A DNA stretch of 55,000 nucleotides from the NCBI GenBank assembly GCA_945906725.1, contig CAMDRI010000012.1:1-55000 (forward strand), in the 5' to 3' direction. Source of the stretch: Candidatus Kuenenia stuttgartensis. Its GTDB lineage: Bacteria > Planctomycetota > Planctomycetia > Planctomycetales > Planctomycetaceae. How positions within the stretch are numbered: the first letter of the stretch is position 1; the number at the start of each line of letters is the position of its first letter. Of this stretch, positions 35,571 to 44,419 are shown piece after piece. The position numbers and the translations under genes were made by a program. The notes under the pieces are model-generated. The model made no database searches, was not told the DNA's origin, and worked only from the letters and a program-made list of their open reading frames with translations.

Positions 35571-35618
35571 AGGTTGGGGACTCTTGATCGTTGTTTGTCG
35601 GGCAAGAGCGCCCAACCT
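35571..35618. repeat. Palindrome overlapping the stop of the NagA-like gene
   Basis: AGGTTGGGGACTCTTGATCG (35571-35590) and CGGGCAAGAGCGCCCAACCT (35599-35618) pair at about 16 of 20 positions. It is a diverged relative of the GGGCACTCTTGCCCG family. The right arm supplies the first bases of the minus-strand stop codon. Confidence 0.7.
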
Positions 35619-36813
35619 ACATTTGCAATTCAACCCCGTCGATAAACACTCGCTGCACATTCCAGTCGCGACCAAACACCACTACATCCGCTTGCTTGCC
35701 CTTTTCGAGGCTGCCGTGTTCGCGATCACACCCCGCGATGCGGGCCGGTGTGAGAGACGCCATGCGGATCACTTCCCACAGCGGTCGGCTGGTCAACTTT
35801 GCGAAGGTGCGGATCATGTGATCCATCCCTTCGACACTGGAGGCCAGAGCCTGACCATCCGGCATCAAGCCGACGCCATCACGTTTGATGAGCGGTTCGC
35901 CGCCATCGAGCGGGCCGATCATGTAGTCACCATCGGGCATATCGAGCGCGCGGTTGCAGTCAGTGACCAGCGCCAGCCGATCCGGGCCTTTGATTTTCAA
36001 CGCCAGCAACAGCAGTCCGGCATCGAGGTGCTTGCCATCGGCGATGACTTCAGTCGTCAGCTCGTCGAAGTACAAGGTCGCTTCGAGCACTCCTCCTTGC
36101 ATCGGGTACATCTGAAACTGTCGCAGCTTCGTCTTGTCGGACATCGCGCAAAACAGATGGTCGACGTGCCTCACGCCCCAAACTTCAACGGCTTCACGCA
36201 TTTGATCGAATGTCGCCCACGAGTGACCGACGTTGGTTCGCACACCTTTAGCTCGGCAGGCCAGCGCGAACTCCTCCGCACCAACAATTTCGGGAGCGAC
36301 CGTCGCGGTCACGAGATCGTCGGCGTATTCGAGGTACTGCTCGAACTCCTGTTGAACCGCCGGCCGAACCTCAGCACCTGGATGAGCTCCGCGTGCCTCG
36401 TATCGAAAGTACGGCCCGTAGAAGTGCGCCCCCAGCACGCGTGCCCCGTTCGGCTCCGGCGTGCGGCGGAACTGCCGCGTGAGTTCCAACGTGGCGAGTA
36501 TTTGGTCATGCCGCGCGACCGTCGTAGTGATCGCCATCCGCGTCGTGCCATGCCGTGCGTGGGATCGGAGCCCGCACCGAAACGACTCGGCCGTCCCGTC
36601 CATGAAATCGCCGCCGTCTCCACCATGCACATGCAGATCGACAAATCCAGGCGAGAGATATCCGTCACCGGCATCGACGACCGTTACGTCGGACGGCAAA
36701 GTCGCTCCCCCGCCAAGCACTTCGGCAATCCGACCGTCTTGAACCACAATCGCGCCGCGTTCGATGCGGTTGGGAAACACAATCTGACCTCTAAACACAA
36801 CAGGCGTCGGCAT
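35617..36813 (-). CDS. NagA-like N-acetylglucosamine-6-phosphate deacetylase
   Basis: A 398-residue amidohydrolase-superfamily protein with the NagA layout. HVHGGDGGDFMDG (61-73) opens the barrel, VGHSWATFDQM carries His197, VDHLFCAMS carries His219 and LVTDCNRALDMPDG carries the catalytic Asp. NagA normally has HxEGP here, where the Glu binds the metal. In this protein the segment is GAHFYGPYF, so Tyr132 replaces the Glu. Either the metal site is rearranged or the substrate differs from GlcNAc-6-phosphate. The start at 36813 precedes a normal first strand; the longer frame to 36858 has no support. It is probably co-transcribed with the downstream nitrilase. Confidence 0.8.
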   Translation of the reverse strand: MPTPVVFRGQIVFPNRIERGAIVVQDGRIAEVLGGGATLPSDVTVVDAGDGYLSPGFVDLHVHGGDGGDFMDGTAESFRCGLRSHARHGTTRMAITTTVARHDQILATLELTRQFRRTPEPNGARVLGAHFYGPYFRYEARGAHPGAEVRPAVQQEFEQYLEYADDLVTATVAPEIVGAEEFALACRAKGVRTNVGHSWATFDQMREAVEVWGVRHVDHLFCAMSDKTKLRQFQMYPMQGGVLEATLYFDELTTEVIADGKHLDAGLLLLALKIKGPDRLALVTDCNRALDMPDGDYMIGPLDGGEPLIKRDGVGLMPDGQALASSVEGMDHMIRTFAKLTSRPLWEVIRMASLTPARIAGCDREHGSLEKGKQADVVVFGRDWNVQRVFIDGVELQM

Positions 36814-36939
36814 GGATGACTCCCAGAGCAAGGTGGGCAAAGCGGCGAGGCATGGCAAAGTCGCACCTTTGCAGTTTCAATGTCTTGGCCGATCGTCACA
36901 AGTCTTAGCGTTCAGCGACCACCACCAGGAACCGGCGAG

Positions 36940-38235
36940 ATGCAGCGTTCGAGGGCACCACGATTCTTGATGGCTGTTGTCGTTGGACTGTGTTGGGCCG
37001 TGTTGGCCTCGGCTGAGAATTGGCCGCATTGGCGAGGCTCGCAACGCCGCGGCATCATTCAGGAAGCGTCCGGTTGGAACGGTTCGCGTTGGATTGACTC
37101 AAATCCGACATGGGCGGCGAACGTCGGTGAAGGAGCCTCTTCGCCGCTGCTGGTCGGCGAGCACGTCTTCGCGTTGGGGCATCGCGACGGACTGAACATC
37201 GTTTCGTGCTTGGAAGCCCCGACGGGCAAGACCGTCTGGACGACGTCCTACAAAACGCCGCGCTACGGACGAAACGCGACGGGCGACGAAGGGCTTTATT
37301 CGGGACCGTCTTCGACGCCGGAATTCGATCCGGCCACACAGTTCCTTTACACACTCAGTGCCGACGGCGATCTGCATTGCTGGAACGTGCGCGAACGCGG
37401 TGCCAAAGTTTGGCATCGCAATCTTTACGATGACTACAAGATGCCTCGACGGGCGAAAGTCGGGCGCAGTGGACAGCGCGATTACGGTTACACTTCCGCT
37501 CCGCTGGTGCATGACGATTGGCTGCTGGTGGAAGTCGGCGGGCCGACGGGAACGATCGTCGCGTTTGAAAAACGGACGGGCCGCGAGGCGTGGCGATCTC
37601 AAGCAACTCAGGTCGCCGGACACGCCGGCGGGCTCGCACCGATCACCGCGGAAAAAGTGCCGTGCGTCGCGGTGCTGACGTTCGACGGTTTGCTCGTCGT
37701 GCGACTCGACGCCGCTCATGCCGGAGAAACGGTCGCGACCTATCCGTGGATCACTGAGTTCGCCAACAACATTGCTGGCCCCGCCGTGCAGGACGACTGC
37801 GTTCTGATCACCTCCCAATACAATCATCGGGCGATGTGCAAACTGAGAATCACGCTGCGCGGTGCGGAGAAACTTTGGGAGCAACCATTCTCCTCGAAGG
37901 CATGTACCCCGGTGACTCATCGCGGCCGAATTTACGTGGCCTGGGATCGCCTGCGCTGTCTGGACTGGCAAAACGGCGAACTGATCTGGCAAGGACCCCC
38001 TGTCGGAGATGCCGGATCGGTGGTCGTCACGTCGGATGACAAACTCATCGTCTGGGCGGGACGAGGCGACCTCATTCTGGCCGAAGCCTCAGCAGCGCCA
38101 AGCAAAACTTATCGCGAGTTGGCTCGCGTCGGCCGTCTTGCCAGCGATGATGTTTGGCCGCATGTCGTCGTCTCAAATCGACAAATCCTCTGCCGGGATC
38201 GCCATGGCCATTTGATGCGATTCGCAGTGCCGTGA
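36940..38235 (+). CDS. Exported PQQ-like beta-propeller protein
   Basis: A 431-residue secreted propeller, paralogous to the one at 17765: NWPHWRGSQRRGII opens the domain, and blades carry APTGKTVWTTSY, EKRTGREAWRSQ, LDWQNGELIWQG and similar. The signal peptide is FLMAVVVGLCWAVLASA. The start at ATG 36940 gives a normal leader; an upstream in-frame start at 36880 adds 20 residues. Several cysteines are scattered but there is no CxxCH. The role is likely structural or ligand-binding; no quinoprotein active-site motif is visible. Divergent from the NagA-like gene with about 126 bp between. Confidence 0.8.
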   Translation: MQRSRAPRFLMAVVVGLCWAVLASAENWPHWRGSQRRGIIQEASGWNGSRWIDSNPTWAANVGEGASSPLLVGEHVFALGHRDGLNIVSCLEAPTGKTVWTTSYKTPRYGRNATGDEGLYSGPSSTPEFDPATQFLYTLSADGDLHCWNVRERGAKVWHRNLYDDYKMPRRAKVGRSGQRDYGYTSAPLVHDDWLLVEVGGPTGTIVAFEKRTGREAWRSQATQVAGHAGGLAPITAEKVPCVAVLTFDGLLVVRLDAAHAGETVATYPWITEFANNIAGPAVQDDCVLITSQYNHRAMCKLRITLRGAEKLWEQPFSSKACTPVTHRGRIYVAWDRLRCLDWQNGELIWQGPPVGDAGSVVVTSDDKLIVWAGRGDLILAEASAAPSKTYRELARVGRLASDDVWPHVVVSNRQILCRDRHGHLMRFAVP

Positions 38236-38571
38236 TTGAGCATGGCGTTTTGCTTAGCCCACGGCGACGCGACGTCAAGCACCTGCTTCTGGGCAACGTG
38301 TCAGAGAACTATCGTGCGTTACGCTCCCAGCCCCGTGCAGACGGTCCGCAAGACAAGACCCCGCAGTTTGTTTTTTTGCGCAATCACTTTCCGAGTGACT
38401 AAAAACTGACACCCAAACGAACCCGACACACGGCAACTTGTTAACGGATTTCGTTGTCGCGGGATTGAATCTCAACAGAATCCATATCATGATTCTATAG
38501 ATCGCTCTTCATTTATGAGTCTAGCGTTTTCAGAACAAAGGCTCGGAGAATCAAGCGACGAGGAGGAATTC
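38236..38571. other. Upstream region of the TPR-DUF1549-DUF1553 gene
   Basis: No gene. The second half is distinctly AT-richer than its surroundings (around 38450..38515, with CATATCATGATTCTATAG) and is the best candidate for the promoter of the long plus-strand run beginning at 38572. A small hairpin, TCACT-TTCCG-AGTGA, follows a T-run near 38375 and might be a weak terminator for the propeller gene. Confidence 0.4.
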
Positions 38572-41500
38572 ATGATTCCAGCACGGCGTGTGATGGCGGT
38601 TCGATTCGCAATGATCTGGGCGGTGCTGGCCATGCTGGCTTGGTCTGCGTTAGGGCAGGCTCAGGAGGCGAAGCCGAAGACTGAGAAGGAATTGAAGATC
38701 GAGGCCTTCGTCAAACAGGCTCAGCAGCATGTGGAAAAGTCGGAATGGGATCAGGCGATTGGGGTCGTAAATCAGGCGCTCGCGGTGGATGCAGCGAGTG
38801 GTGCGGCGCTCGTGATGCGTGGGCGGTCGCTCAATGGCAAAACGGACTACGACGGGGCAATCAAGGATTTTGATGTTGTCACCGCGCAACCGGGACGCGA
38901 CACGGCGGCCGTGGTGAATCGCGCGGATGCGTTTGCGGGTCGGTCGTTCTCGCTGTATCAGAAGGGGGAGTTTCTGAAAGCGATCGACAGTGCGTATTTC
39001 GCGGTGCTGGAGAAGGCGGATCACGTCGAAGCGCACATCAATCGGGGAGCGGCTTACATCGCGCGCGGGCAGCATGACAAGGCGCTCAACAGTTTCAATC
39101 GAGCGATTCAGGCGAATGAGAAGCACGCGGAAGCGTACAGCCATCGCGGGTTGGTTTACGGGTTGAAGGGGAATGTCGATCAAGCGCTGGCCGATCAGAA
39201 GAAGGCGATTGAGCTGAACCCGCAGTTGGCGATTGCTCATTATCGGCAGGGTCTGGCGAAGGTCGCGAAGAACGACGGCAACGGAGCGATGACCGACTTC
39301 GATCAGGCGTTGAAGTTGAAGCCGACGCTGGTCGATGCGTTGTGCGACCGGGCGTTGCTGTTCGGCATGAAGCGGGACATGGCGAAAGCCATGGCCGATC
39401 TGGACGAAGCGTTGAAGCTGGAGCCGAAGTCGGTGCGAGCGATCTACCAAAAGGGACTGGCGTTGCTCGATCAAGGGAATGTCGATGAGGCGATCAAGCG
39501 ATTCGACGAGACGCTCAAACTGAACCCGAAGCACGCGGGAGCGTACTGCTATCGCGGGTATGCTCGCGCGGGGCGGAAGGAGGTGGCGAAAGCGGACTTC
39601 GAGCTTGCCGTTGAGGATTTCAGCGAGGCGATCCGGCTGGAACCCAAGTTTGGTCAGGCGTATGCCGGGCGAAGTCAGGGCTACAAAAAGCTCAACAAGA
39701 CGTCATTGGCCACGGCCGACACAAACAAGCTCAAGGAGCTGAACGCTCCGCCGAGCAAGACGGCGAAAAAAGATGACTCGAAGAAACAGAAAGACGACCC
39801 GCTCGCTCAGCGGTTCCTGGTGAAGTCGAAGGAGGTCGCGCCGAATCGGCGGGCCGAGTCGATGCGATCGGCGAAGCAAGTCGATCAATTGATCGCGGCA
39901 AATTACTCAAAGCACAGCGTCAAGCCGAACCCGCTGACGACGGATGAGCAATTTGTGCGGCGGATTTATCTCGACATTACCGGCACGATTCCGACGTTGC
40001 CTCAGACGCGGCGGTTTTTATCCGCGAAAGAACCCGACAAGCGAGCGGCGTTGATCGACGAGTTGCTCGACAGCGACGGCTACGCGAGTCACTTCTTCAA
40101 CTATTGGGCCGACGTGTTGCGGTACACCGACAGCCTCAACGGCAACGTGCGGGGCGAGCATTTCCGGCAGTGGATCAAACAATCGCTCGCGGAAAACAAG
40201 CCGTGGGACAAAATGGTCGCGGAGATGATCAGTGCCGATGGGCTGATTTGGGCGAATCCGGCGACCGGCTATCTGCAACGCGATGCCAATATGCCGCTGG
40301 ACAACATGAACAACACAGTCCGCATCTTCCTGGGGACTCGGATCGGTTGTGCTCAGTGCCACAATCATCCGTTTGATCGTTGGACTCAGAAGGAGTTTTA
40401 TCAGATGGCGGCGTTCACGTTCGGGACGCTGACCAGCACCGGGGGCGGCGACAAGCGATATTGGGGTGAAAACCCCAACGACCGCTTGCAGGAACAGTAC
40501 GCCGAGATCGATCAGGAAGAAGAGGATCGCCGCAACAACTCGTACCGGTTCAATCGGCTGATCGGCATCAACATGATGATCGTCAACGATCAGATCGACC
40601 GGAAGATTCGGCTCCCGAAGGATTACGCCTACGACGACGCGAAGCCGGACGACATCATTGAACCGAAAACGCTCTTCGGCACTCCCGTGAAGGCGAATCC
40701 CGGCGAGCCGCCTCGCAAGACGTTCGCTCGCTGGCTGACGGCAAAGGACAACCCGCGATTCGCGTTGGTGATCGCGAACCGGTTGTGGAAGCAGGCATTC
40801 GGCGTCGGGCAGATCGAGCCGGTCGATGACATGATGGACTCCACGGTCGCCGAGAATCCGGAGCTGATGACGTTTCTCGAATCAGAAATGAAGCGGCTCA
40901 ACTTCGACATGAAGGAGTATTTGCGAATCGTCTTCAACAGCGAGACGTATCAGCGACAAGCCTGTTCGGACGACGTGAGCCTCGGTGCCCCGTACCACTT
41001 CCCCGGCCCGATGCTGCGCCGCATGACGGCCGAACAAGTTTGGGATTCGTTCCTGACGCTCGCAGTCGTCAAGCCAGACGAGTATCGCGAACTTCCGGCT
41101 AGCATTAGGACCGACGTCATAGGAGTGAACCTGACGTCGATCTCGGCCCCCGATCTACTCACCGCCGACAACCGCACGAACGAAATCGACGGCGGACAGG
41201 GAACGCGACAATCCAAATACAACTATCAAGGAGCGCTGTTGGCTCGCGCGTCGGAACTCCCGTCTCCGGTTCCGCCCAGTCACTTCCTACGAATGTTTGG
41301 CCAATCGGATCGGGAGTTGATTTCGGCTTCGTCCACAACCGGCTCGGTGCCGCAAGTCCTGTTCATGTTCAACGGCCCGTTCACGCACATGCTGCTGGAA
41401 AAGAACTCCACGATTTATAACAACGTCATGAAAGAACGAACCGTCAGCGAAGGAGTCCGCACGGTCTTCCTCACGATCCTGAACCGCGAACCGGACCTCG

Positions 41501-41607
41501 AAGAAATCAAACTCGGCTCACAAGAAATCAAAGCCAACGGCCCCGCCGGCTACGGCAACGTCATCTGGTCCCTCGTCAATACCCGCGAGTTCCTGTTCGT
41601 GCAATGA
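38572..41607 (+). CDS. TPR-DUF1549-DUF1553 fusion with CAQCH motif
   Basis: A 1011-residue exported protein. A signal peptide (about 8-30) is followed by eight or so tetratricopeptide repeats (about 42-395; blocks such as AYSHRGLVYGLKGNVDQAL and AIYQKGLALLDQGNVDEAI). A Lys/Asp linker follows, then DUF1549 (about 427-620; FVRRIYLDITGTIPTLPQT, SHFFNYWADVLR) with CAQCHNHPFDRW at 593-604. DUF1553 follows (about 717-1005; FARWLTAKDNPRFALVIANR, NSETYQRQA). Family members usually have a cytochrome domain, not TPRs, at the N-terminus. The start at 38572 is fixed by a strong GAGGAGGAA site; a further ATG at 38515 lacks one. It is followed by its usual partner, DUF1501. Confidence 0.9.
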   Translation: MIPARRVMAVRFAMIWAVLAMLAWSALGQAQEAKPKTEKELKIEAFVKQAQQHVEKSEWDQAIGVVNQALAVDAASGAALVMRGRSLNGKTDYDGAIKDFDVVTAQPGRDTAAVVNRADAFAGRSFSLYQKGEFLKAIDSAYFAVLEKADHVEAHINRGAAYIARGQHDKALNSFNRAIQANEKHAEAYSHRGLVYGLKGNVDQALADQKKAIELNPQLAIAHYRQGLAKVAKNDGNGAMTDFDQALKLKPTLVDALCDRALLFGMKRDMAKAMADLDEALKLEPKSVRAIYQKGLALLDQGNVDEAIKRFDETLKLNPKHAGAYCYRGYARAGRKEVAKADFELAVEDFSEAIRLEPKFGQAYAGRSQGYKKLNKTSLATADTNKLKELNAPPSKTAKKDDSKKQKDDPLAQRFLVKSKEVAPNRRAESMRSAKQVDQLIAANYSKHSVKPNPLTTDEQFVRRIYLDITGTIPTLPQTRRFLSAKEPDKRAALIDELLDSDGYASHFFNYWADVLRYTDSLNGNVRGEHFRQWIKQSLAENKPWDKMVAEMISADGLIWANPATGYLQRDANMPLDNMNNTVRIFLGTRIGCAQCHNHPFDRWTQKEFYQMAAFTFGTLTSTGGGDKRYWGENPNDRLQEQYAEIDQEEEDRRNNSYRFNRLIGINMMIVNDQIDRKIRLPKDYAYDDAKPDDIIEPKTLFGTPVKANPGEPPRKTFARWLTAKDNPRFALVIANRLWKQAFGVGQIEPVDDMMDSTVAENPELMTFLESEMKRLNFDMKEYLRIVFNSETYQRQACSDDVSLGAPYHFPGPMLRRMTAEQVWDSFLTLAVVKPDEYRELPASIRTDVIGVNLTSISAPDLLTADNRTNEIDGGQGTRQSKYNYQGALLARASELPSPVPPSHFLRMFGQSDRELISASSTTGSVPQVLFMFNGPFTHMLLEKNSTIYNNVMKERTVSEGVRTVFLTILNREPDLEEIKLGSQEIKANGPAGYGNVIWSLVNTREFLFVQ

Positions 41608-41608
41608 A

Positions 41609-41673
41609 GTAGCGAAAGTCGCCAAGACTTTCGGGGTCCGTTCATTGCCGAAACTCTTAGCGAGTTTCGTTAC
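41609..41673. repeat. Palindrome (GTAGCGAAAGTCGCCAAGAC type)
   Basis: GTAGCGAAAGTCGCCAAGAC plus TTTCGG (41609-41634) faces CCGAAACTCTTAGCGAGTTT plus CGTTAC (41648-41673); about 21 of 26 positions pair. Each arm also folds on itself (CGAAAGTC/GACTTTCG, CGAAACTC/GAGTTTCG), so a cruciform or two separate hairpins could form. It begins one base after the stop at 41607. Confidence 0.8.
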
Positions 41674-41711
41674 GTCGTATCCCCTTCAACCTTCAACCAA
41701 CAGTACTCACC

Positions 41712-43001
41712 ATGAAACAACTTCTCGCCAATCTTGATGAATTCGACCGTCGCCGATTTCTGGAGCGAGCCGCGAAGTCGATGCTCGGAGTCAGCCTGTT
41801 GTCGCAGTTGGATCGAACCGTCGCGGCGGCGGATGGGGCGGCTGGCGGTAAGGCCAAGCGGCTGATTTACCTCTTTATGAATGGAGGAATGACGCACCTC
41901 GACACGTTCGATTTGAAGCCCGGACATGCGAATCAAGGTGAAACGAAACCGATCACCACGTCGGTCGCGGGGCTGCAAATCAGCCAGTTCCTGCCGATGC
42001 TCGCAACTCAATTCGACAAGATCGCCGCCATCCGTTCGATGTACACGCAGACCGGCGATCATCAAGCGGGTGAGTATCTGATGCGGACCAGCTACGACGA
42101 GATCGCGACTGAACGGCATCCGTCGATGGGGCCGTGGATTCAACGCTTCAAGGGTCGGCAGAGCAAAACGCTTCCCGACACCGTGCTGATTGGTGCTCCC
42201 GCGCGGCACCCCAGTTCGGGCTTCTTCGATCCGACCTTCAGCCCGCTGCCGATCGGCGACCCCAACCGTGGTCTCGAAAACACGAAGCCCCCGGCCTATC
42301 TGACCGAGCAATCGTTCGGCAAGCGAGTCGCCTTGATTGACGGCTTCGACAAAAAGTTTCGAGACAAGTTCAAAGTCCGCAAAGTGCAGACCTACACCGA
42401 CTTTTACAGCGAGGCCACCAGTCTACTTTCCAGCGGCGAGTTGAAAGCCTTCGACCTCAACGAAGAAAAAGCCGAGGACCGCGATCGCTACGGCCGCGAT
42501 TCGTTCGGCCAAGGTTGTTTGCTGGCGAGGCGATTGGTTGAGAACAACGTGCGGTGTGTCGAAGTGACCTGCGGCGGCTGGGACATGCACAGCAGCATCT
42601 TCACGGGGGGCAACTTGCCAGCTCGCGCGGGACTTCTCGACAAAGCCGTCGGCAACTTGATCAAGGATCTCGCCGAGCGTGGACTGCTGGCCGAAACATT
42701 AATCGTACTCACGACGGAATTCGGCCGCTCACCGGTGATCAACTATAACGCCGGCCGCGATCATCACCCGGCAGTCTTCAGCGCGATGCTCGCCGGCGGC
42801 GGGATCAAGGGAGGCCAATTCCACGGCACATCCGACGCGGCCGGTCACGGTGTCGCGACCGACGGCGTCCCCCCCGCCGACTTCAATGCCACGATCGCCT
42901 CCGCCCTCGGACTGCCGCTCAACGAAATCGTTCACTCTCCAACCGGCCGCCCCTTCAAAGTCGCTCACGACGGAAAGCCGATCACGAAGCTGCTTGGTTG
43001 A
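41712..43001 (+). CDS. DUF1501 family protein
   Basis: A 429-residue DUF1501 protein. The leader DRRRFLERAAKSMLGVSLLS is of twin-arginine type. Family blocks are present in order: RLIYLFMNGGMTHLDTFDLK, AAIRSMYTQTGDHQAGEYLM, RCVEVTCGGWDMHSSIF and IVLTTEFGRSPVINYNAGRD, then the HHPAVFSAMLAGGGIKGG segment. It directly follows the DUF1549/1553 gene, the arrangement seen repeatedly in planctomycetes and also in the decayed cassette at 26781..27906. The selenoprotein candidate begins 41 bp downstream. Confidence 0.9.
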   Translation: MKQLLANLDEFDRRRFLERAAKSMLGVSLLSQLDRTVAAADGAAGGKAKRLIYLFMNGGMTHLDTFDLKPGHANQGETKPITTSVAGLQISQFLPMLATQFDKIAAIRSMYTQTGDHQAGEYLMRTSYDEIATERHPSMGPWIQRFKGRQSKTLPDTVLIGAPARHPSSGFFDPTFSPLPIGDPNRGLENTKPPAYLTEQSFGKRVALIDGFDKKFRDKFKVRKVQTYTDFYSEATSLLSSGELKAFDLNEEKAEDRDRYGRDSFGQGCLLARRLVENNVRCVEVTCGGWDMHSSIFTGGNLPARAGLLDKAVGNLIKDLAERGLLAETLIVLTTEFGRSPVINYNAGRDHHPAVFSAMLAGGGIKGGQFHGTSDAAGHGVATDGVPPADFNATIASALGLPLNEIVHSPTGRPFKVAHDGKPITKLLG

Positions 43002-43041
43002 CGCGAACTACGGTTCATTCGCGCAATTGGAGGAAGCAAGC

Positions 43042-44388
43042 ATGTCGATACACAAAACTTGGTGTGTCACGATTCTTCTTTGCCTGCCCGCCTCGGCGCT
43101 GCCCGCTCAGGAAAGGATTCCGCCGGAGCGATTTGGCTCATTGCGCGAACTCATTCGGCCAGACGTCAGCGAATCGCGATGGCGAGAGGTCGCGTGGTTG
43201 ACGAGTCTGCAAGAAGCACGTCTACGGGCCGCGGCGGAAGGGAAGCCGATTCTGTTGTGGTCGGGGGGCGGAGCACCGCCGCTGGGTGGCTGTTGAAGCG
43301 GCGGCCGCGCGGTCCGTGGGACCGCGATGTGGACCGACGAGATGACCAAGATCATCAAAGAGCAATTCGTCGCGGTGGCCGTGTCCGGGCATGTCGCGAT
43401 GAATCGCAAGGATGCCGAAGGCGATTTCCTGCGTGAGACCGGCATCAAACTGGCGGGCGCGGGAGGCAATCTGGAATGCTTGACCGCCAGCGGCATTCGA
43501 CTCGGTGCGTTCTACGCCGCTGGTGGGACGGAACATAACCGCCGCGATCTGCAGGGCATCTTGAAGAAATGGCAAGCGTTGCCTAACGATGAACGCATGC
43601 CCGGCGCGGTCAAGATCAACGCCGCCGGTCCCGTGGCTGCCAACGTGACTTCGATCGCTCCGCCGACCAACGCTTTGATCCTGCGCACCTATCACCGCTT
43701 ACTGACGCGGGAGGAAAATGGCAGCCTCCGCATGGCAAGGCGCAGCGATTATCCCGCGCTGAAAGAGCCGGAGGACTGGCTCACTCATTACGGCGAGCGC
43801 TGGGAAGCGCAACCGGACTTCATGCGGATCAAGGAAGCCGAATGGCAGACGATCGTGCGGCCTGATCCGCATCCGGGTGATTCCTATCCGCTGCTCGAAG
43901 CCGTGGCCGATCGCATGACGCGGGCCCACTTGATCCTGGGAATGGCTTACGGCGAGTGCGGCATTTGCGGCAAGGACGCGGTGCGCTCGCGGTCGCTGAC
44001 GTTGACCGTGACCGATGTTTCGGCCGAAGTTGTCCAACTCCGACTGGAAGGGTCGGCGGCCCTCGGTGCCGACTTTGCCACAGCGGACCAAGAGGATCGC
44101 AAAGGGAAACGCGAAGGCCGATCGGTCCAGGGCTTCGAGCCGAGAGTCCTCGGCTATCTGACTTGGAATCGCAAGGCAAACTCATTCACTCGCTTCGACA
44201 TCATCGCACTCGGCGACGCCTACGGCACACCTTGGGGCGACCACCATTTCAATTATCGCCCCGGCCGATATCCGGTCGGCATCTCGATGGAGATCGTCTC
44301 GGGCAAAGCTCCGGCCGATCGAGTCCCGCCCCGCGCGTCGGTCGTGTACGACACACCCAATCCAGCCTACTTCGCGACGGGAAAGTGA
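43042..44388 (+). CDS. Probable selenoprotein: exported thioredoxin-like protein with vicinal Cys-Sec (TGA at 43294)
   Basis: One reading frame of 448 codons plus stop, open except for TGA at 43294-43296 (codon 85). It begins at an ATG with a TGGAGGA site 8 bp upstream and a signal peptide (VTILLCLPASALPAQ). Residues about 50-130 look like a thioredoxin-fold entry: LQEARLRAAAEGKPILLWSG, then PLGGC, then TGA, then SGG, then MWTDEMTKIIKEQFVAVAV. TGA read as Sec gives GGCUSGG, a vicinal Cys-Sec redox pair. An 8-bp perfect hairpin follows with its loop 20 bases past the TGA. The remainder (about 140-448) is an unrecognised domain containing CGICGK. Conventional annotation would split it into an 84-residue stub and a leaderless 353-residue protein from ATG 43327. 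The alternative is a fresh nonsense mutation. Confidence 0.65.
43308..43326 (+). promoter_or_regulatory. SECIS-like hairpin downstream of the in-frame TGA
   Basis: CGCGGTCC-GTG-GGACCGCG forms a perfect 8-bp stem with a three-base loop starting with G. The loop begins 20 bases after the TGA, within the spacing bacterial SECIS elements use (roughly 16-37 nt), and a G at the first loop position is the usual bacterial requirement. It lies wholly inside the reading frame, as bacterial SECIS elements do. It could also be one of the genome's many palindromes by chance. Confidence 0.5.
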
Positions 44389-44419
44389 ATTTCCAGTAGC
44401 ATCAATCAGGAGAAACAGC

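Noticed and set aside
43042..43296. Stand-alone 84-residue secreted peptide
   Set aside because: It would end in the middle of a thioredoxin-like core, and the continuing frame is coding; recoding or a single nonsense mutation explains it better.
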